From NCBI GenBank assembly GCA_902783765.1, contig CACZSB010000170.1, forward strand, positions 1 through 6,140: 6,140 nt of DNA, in the 5' to 3' direction. Positions 4,292 through 6,140 of the stretch are shown in pieces. This DNA is from an uncultured Lachnospiraceae bacterium (GTDB taxonomy: Bacteria > Bacillota > Clostridia > Lachnospirales > Lachnospiraceae). The position numbers and the translations under genes were made by a program. The number at the start of each line of letters is the position of its first letter. Position 1 is the stretch's first letter. The notes beneath the pieces were generated by a model, which did no database searches, was not told the DNA's origin, and saw only the letters and a list, made by a program, of their open reading frames with translations.

Positions 4292-5992
4292 TTAAAATCT
4301 ATCTATATCATCCTTGCTCTCGATTTGATCATGCGGTTCATCATTCCATTGTTTACAATGCGGACGCCTCATATTCGATACGCTTGTTTCCCATTCAGTT
4401 CCACAGATTGAGCATTTCCACCAAACCTTCTGATTGCTCTTTGACAAAATCTTGTCCGGAGTAAGATTGCCATTTCTATCCCAATTCCATTCTGCAGCAA
4501 TATCAGGCCTTAAAGTCATTAAATCGTTTACTCCGGGAAGGCATTTTTTACCTGCACAATATGGGCATCCCGTCCCTGATGTTCTAGAATTAACCGTAGC
4601 TTGCCACTCATGCCCTTGACCACATCTCCACCACACCTGGTGACTCGATCCTGGTGTGACATTCTCAGGAAGCAGCGGGGCATTCTTTTCGTAATCCCAC
4701 TCCGCTGCCACTACAGGGAATAAAGACGCCAGGTTTCTATCCCTGTAGTATTTTTGCGTCATCGACAGTATAATATGCCCATCCCTCTGAATATCAATAT
4801 CCGGTGCATCCTCAACTCCAATACAATCAAACAGTTTTTTGATCGCTTTTTCCAAATGATCCTCCCGGATAGTATCCTTACACGGGATTATGGTGGCGCT
4901 CCTCGTTGTCCCTAATTGGGGATCCCGAATGCGATACAGTTTAATACCATCCTCCTCGCAGTAGGAATCCTTTATATTATCCTTTTCCTGATTTCTTCTG
5001 CTGTTGTGATAATATACACCATCATATTCCACGGCGGTTCTGATAGAAGGAATATATAAATCCAGTTCGTATCCTCTGTATCGGTATCGATTAACCGCAT
5101 CTGGAAACACCTTTTGTATGTAGTAATATATTGCCTGCTCCGGAAACGATGTCTGCCTCTTATCAGAGCACTTCGGGCAGCCACATCTTCTATTGAGGGT
5201 AACCTTCCACTCAAAACCACAAACAGAGCACTTCCACCATATCACACTATCCCCGCGCGGCGTTACCATTGTGGGCAACAAATCTCCGTTTTTAGTTGGA
5301 TGCCATTCTTTTGCCAATTCAGGAAGTCGTGTTTGTAAATCATTAAACCCAGGAAGCACCTTGCGATTAGAACAATATGGGCAACCACGCCCTGCTATCC
5401 TTGCTGAGGGTGTGGCCCGATAATGATGACCATTTTTACAAATCCACCAATAAGTTTGATTCCTATGTGGTTTAATCTGAGACGGCTTGACGGGTTCGTT
5501 TCTTGCGCAATCCCACTCCTCTGCTATTTCTGGATAGCATGTCTCCAAGTCTGTTTCTCCAACAATAACATACCTCCCTGCACAGTACGGACACCCCATT
5601 CCACTTGTTTTGGCTGCCACCGTCATGGAATAGCTGTGTCCTTGAGCGCATTTCCACCAGACTTTTTTGCCGCTTTTCAGTGTGACCAAATATGGTGTTA
5701 ATGGTTGATTTCTATCGAAATCCCATTCTGCTATAGCAGAAAGACTTATAGTGGCAAGATCGTTGAACCCTTTCAATACTTTCTTGCCCGCACAATAAGG
5801 GCATCCTGTCCCCTCCACTCTATGAGGAATTATGCTTTTGTACGCATGATTCTTCTCACAAATCCACCAGAAGATTTTATTCGAACCAGCCGAAACATTA
5901 TCTGGCTTCCATTCTCCATTCAGAGATGGATGCCATTCCGCAGCAATCTCAGGATATTTTTGTAGGAAATTGTTTTCCCTGGCAGCACTCAT
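4292..5992 (-). CDS. Zinc-ribbon array protein with embedded PD-(D/E)XK nuclease, 566-aa piece of an interrupted gene
   Basis: The protein has six treble-clef zinc ribbons of DUF4379 type ('EW.p..N..l.P......s...vWW.C..GH.w......R..G.GCPyC') around a nuclease-like domain. Ligand sets: C45/H49/C64/C67, C115/H119/C134/C137, C185/H189/C204/C207, C255/C258/C272/C275, C457/H461/C476/C479, and the last, C527/C530/-/C546, where Arg543 stands in the third place. Between ribbons four and five (about 280-360) is a Vsr/PD-(D/E)XK-like fold: E285 in SFPEQAIYYYI, D311 in YELDLYIP, and E322/D324 in AVEYDGVYYH. The predicted role is DNA binding and cleavage. Family members fuse these parts in this way, but I know of no proven function. 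The frame is open upstream to a TGA at 6025-6023, beyond which the same protein continues. The 5992 ATG has no convincing ribosome binding site and falls within a basic linker, so it is probably an internal Met of a longer gene. Confidence 0.8.
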   Translation of the reverse strand: MSAARENNFLQKYPEIAAEWHPSLNGEWKPDNVSAGSNKIFWWICEKNHAYKSIIPHRVEGTGCPYCAGKKVLKGFNDLATISLSAIAEWDFDRNQPLTPYLVTLKSGKKVWWKCAQGHSYSMTVAAKTSGMGCPYCAGRYVIVGETDLETCYPEIAEEWDCARNEPVKPSQIKPHRNQTYWWICKNGHHYRATPSARIAGRGCPYCSNRKVLPGFNDLQTRLPELAKEWHPTKNGDLLPTMVTPRGDSVIWWKCSVCGFEWKVTLNRRCGCPKCSDKRQTSFPEQAIYYYIQKVFPDAVNRYRYRGYELDLYIPSIRTAVEYDGVYYHNSRRNQEKDNIKDSYCEEDGIKLYRIRDPQLGTTRSATIIPCKDTIREDHLEKAIKKLFDCIGVEDAPDIDIQRDGHIILSMTQKYYRDRNLASLFPVVAAEWDYEKNAPLLPENVTPGSSHQVWWRCGQGHEWQATVNSRTSGTGCPYCAGKKCLPGVNDLMTLRPDIAAEWNWDRNGNLTPDKILSKSNQKVWWKCSICGTEWETSVSNMRRPHCKQWNDEPHDQIESKDDIDRF

Positions 5993-6022
5993 GCGTCTTC
6001 TCAGGCCCGCGCGTTTCTTGGA

Positions 6023-6140
6023 TCATTCTGAGCATAGGGTTTGACGCTTGTTTGAAATGCTTGTTTGCCATTCTTTCCCGCAATTTGAACAACGCCACCA
6101 GACTCTCTTTTCGCTTTTTGCTGTCACCTGATCTGGTTTC
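6023..6140 (-). CDS. Upstream piece of the zinc-ribbon array gene (partial, ends at in-frame TGA)
   Basis: The gene enters from beyond the right edge. The 38 visible codons (frame from 6139) read KPDQVTAKSEKRVWWRCSNC, then GKEWQTSISNKRQTLCSE, then TGA. This is another ribbon of the same type, with CxxC (residues 17 and 20) and the third cysteine at 36. The fourth ligand should come three residues after that cysteine, which is exactly the TGA. Past the TGA the frame continues SKKRAGLRRRMSAAREN into the 566-residue piece, and SKKR lines up with SDKR after the complete CPKC of ribbon four. It is therefore probably the same gene as 4292-5992, split by a nonsense change; a short separate protein is much less likely. 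Confidence 0.75.
   Translation of the reverse strand, partial: KPDQVTAKSEKRVWWRCSNCGKEWQTSISNKRQTLCSE

Noticed and set aside
6000..6025. Selenocysteine insertion at the TGA
   Set aside because: I see no clear stem-loop with a suitable apical loop directly downstream, and selenocysteine is not expected as a structural zinc ligand in this family; kept only as a remote alternative.

Overview
The window looks like chromosomal DNA of a gut-type clostridial Firmicute (Lachnospiraceae/Ruminococcaceae-like). The reasons are strong AGGAGG-type ribosome binding sites, TTGACA/TATAAT promoters, moderate GC, and protein families I associate with that group. This placement is inference from family resemblance. 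Every gene I can support lies on the minus strand, so transcription runs from high to low coordinates.

Right part (6140 to 4292): a gene for an array of treble-clef zinc ribbons (DUF4379 type) with an embedded PD-(D/E)XK nuclease domain. It is cut into two same-frame pieces by a TGA at 6023-6025, exactly where the fourth zinc-binding cysteine of one ribbon should be. Middle part (4280 to 2789): a complete higBA toxin-antitoxin operon. It has a near-ideal promoter, a 9-bp inverted-repeat operator abutting the -10 box, a RelE-fold HigB toxin, and an overlapping HigA antitoxin fused to an ImmA/IrrE zinc metallopeptidase. Directly behind it (2775 to 2101) lies the C-terminal part of a Schlafen/AlbA_2-type ATP-binding regulator whose N-terminal domain is missing. 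Together these resemble a defence or mobile-gene cluster in partial decay.

From 2100 to 1314 there is no convincing gene. The stretch holds two 22-bp direct repeats, two minus-strand promoter-like sites, a pair of 15-bp repeats resembling a transposon end, and a Rho-independent terminator. A small structured or regulatory RNA between the promoter near 1811-1839 and the terminator at 1495-1534 is possible.

Left part (1313 to 1): a translationally coupled two-gene operon (a 136-aa soluble protein of unknown function, then a 133-aa two-helix membrane protein with a C-terminal zinc ribbon), and a possible 34-aa membrane peptide. These are followed by a perfect 30-bp-arm palindrome of a dispersed-repeat type. 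The window ends in the promoter and first 55 codons of a probable nucleoside phosphorylase.
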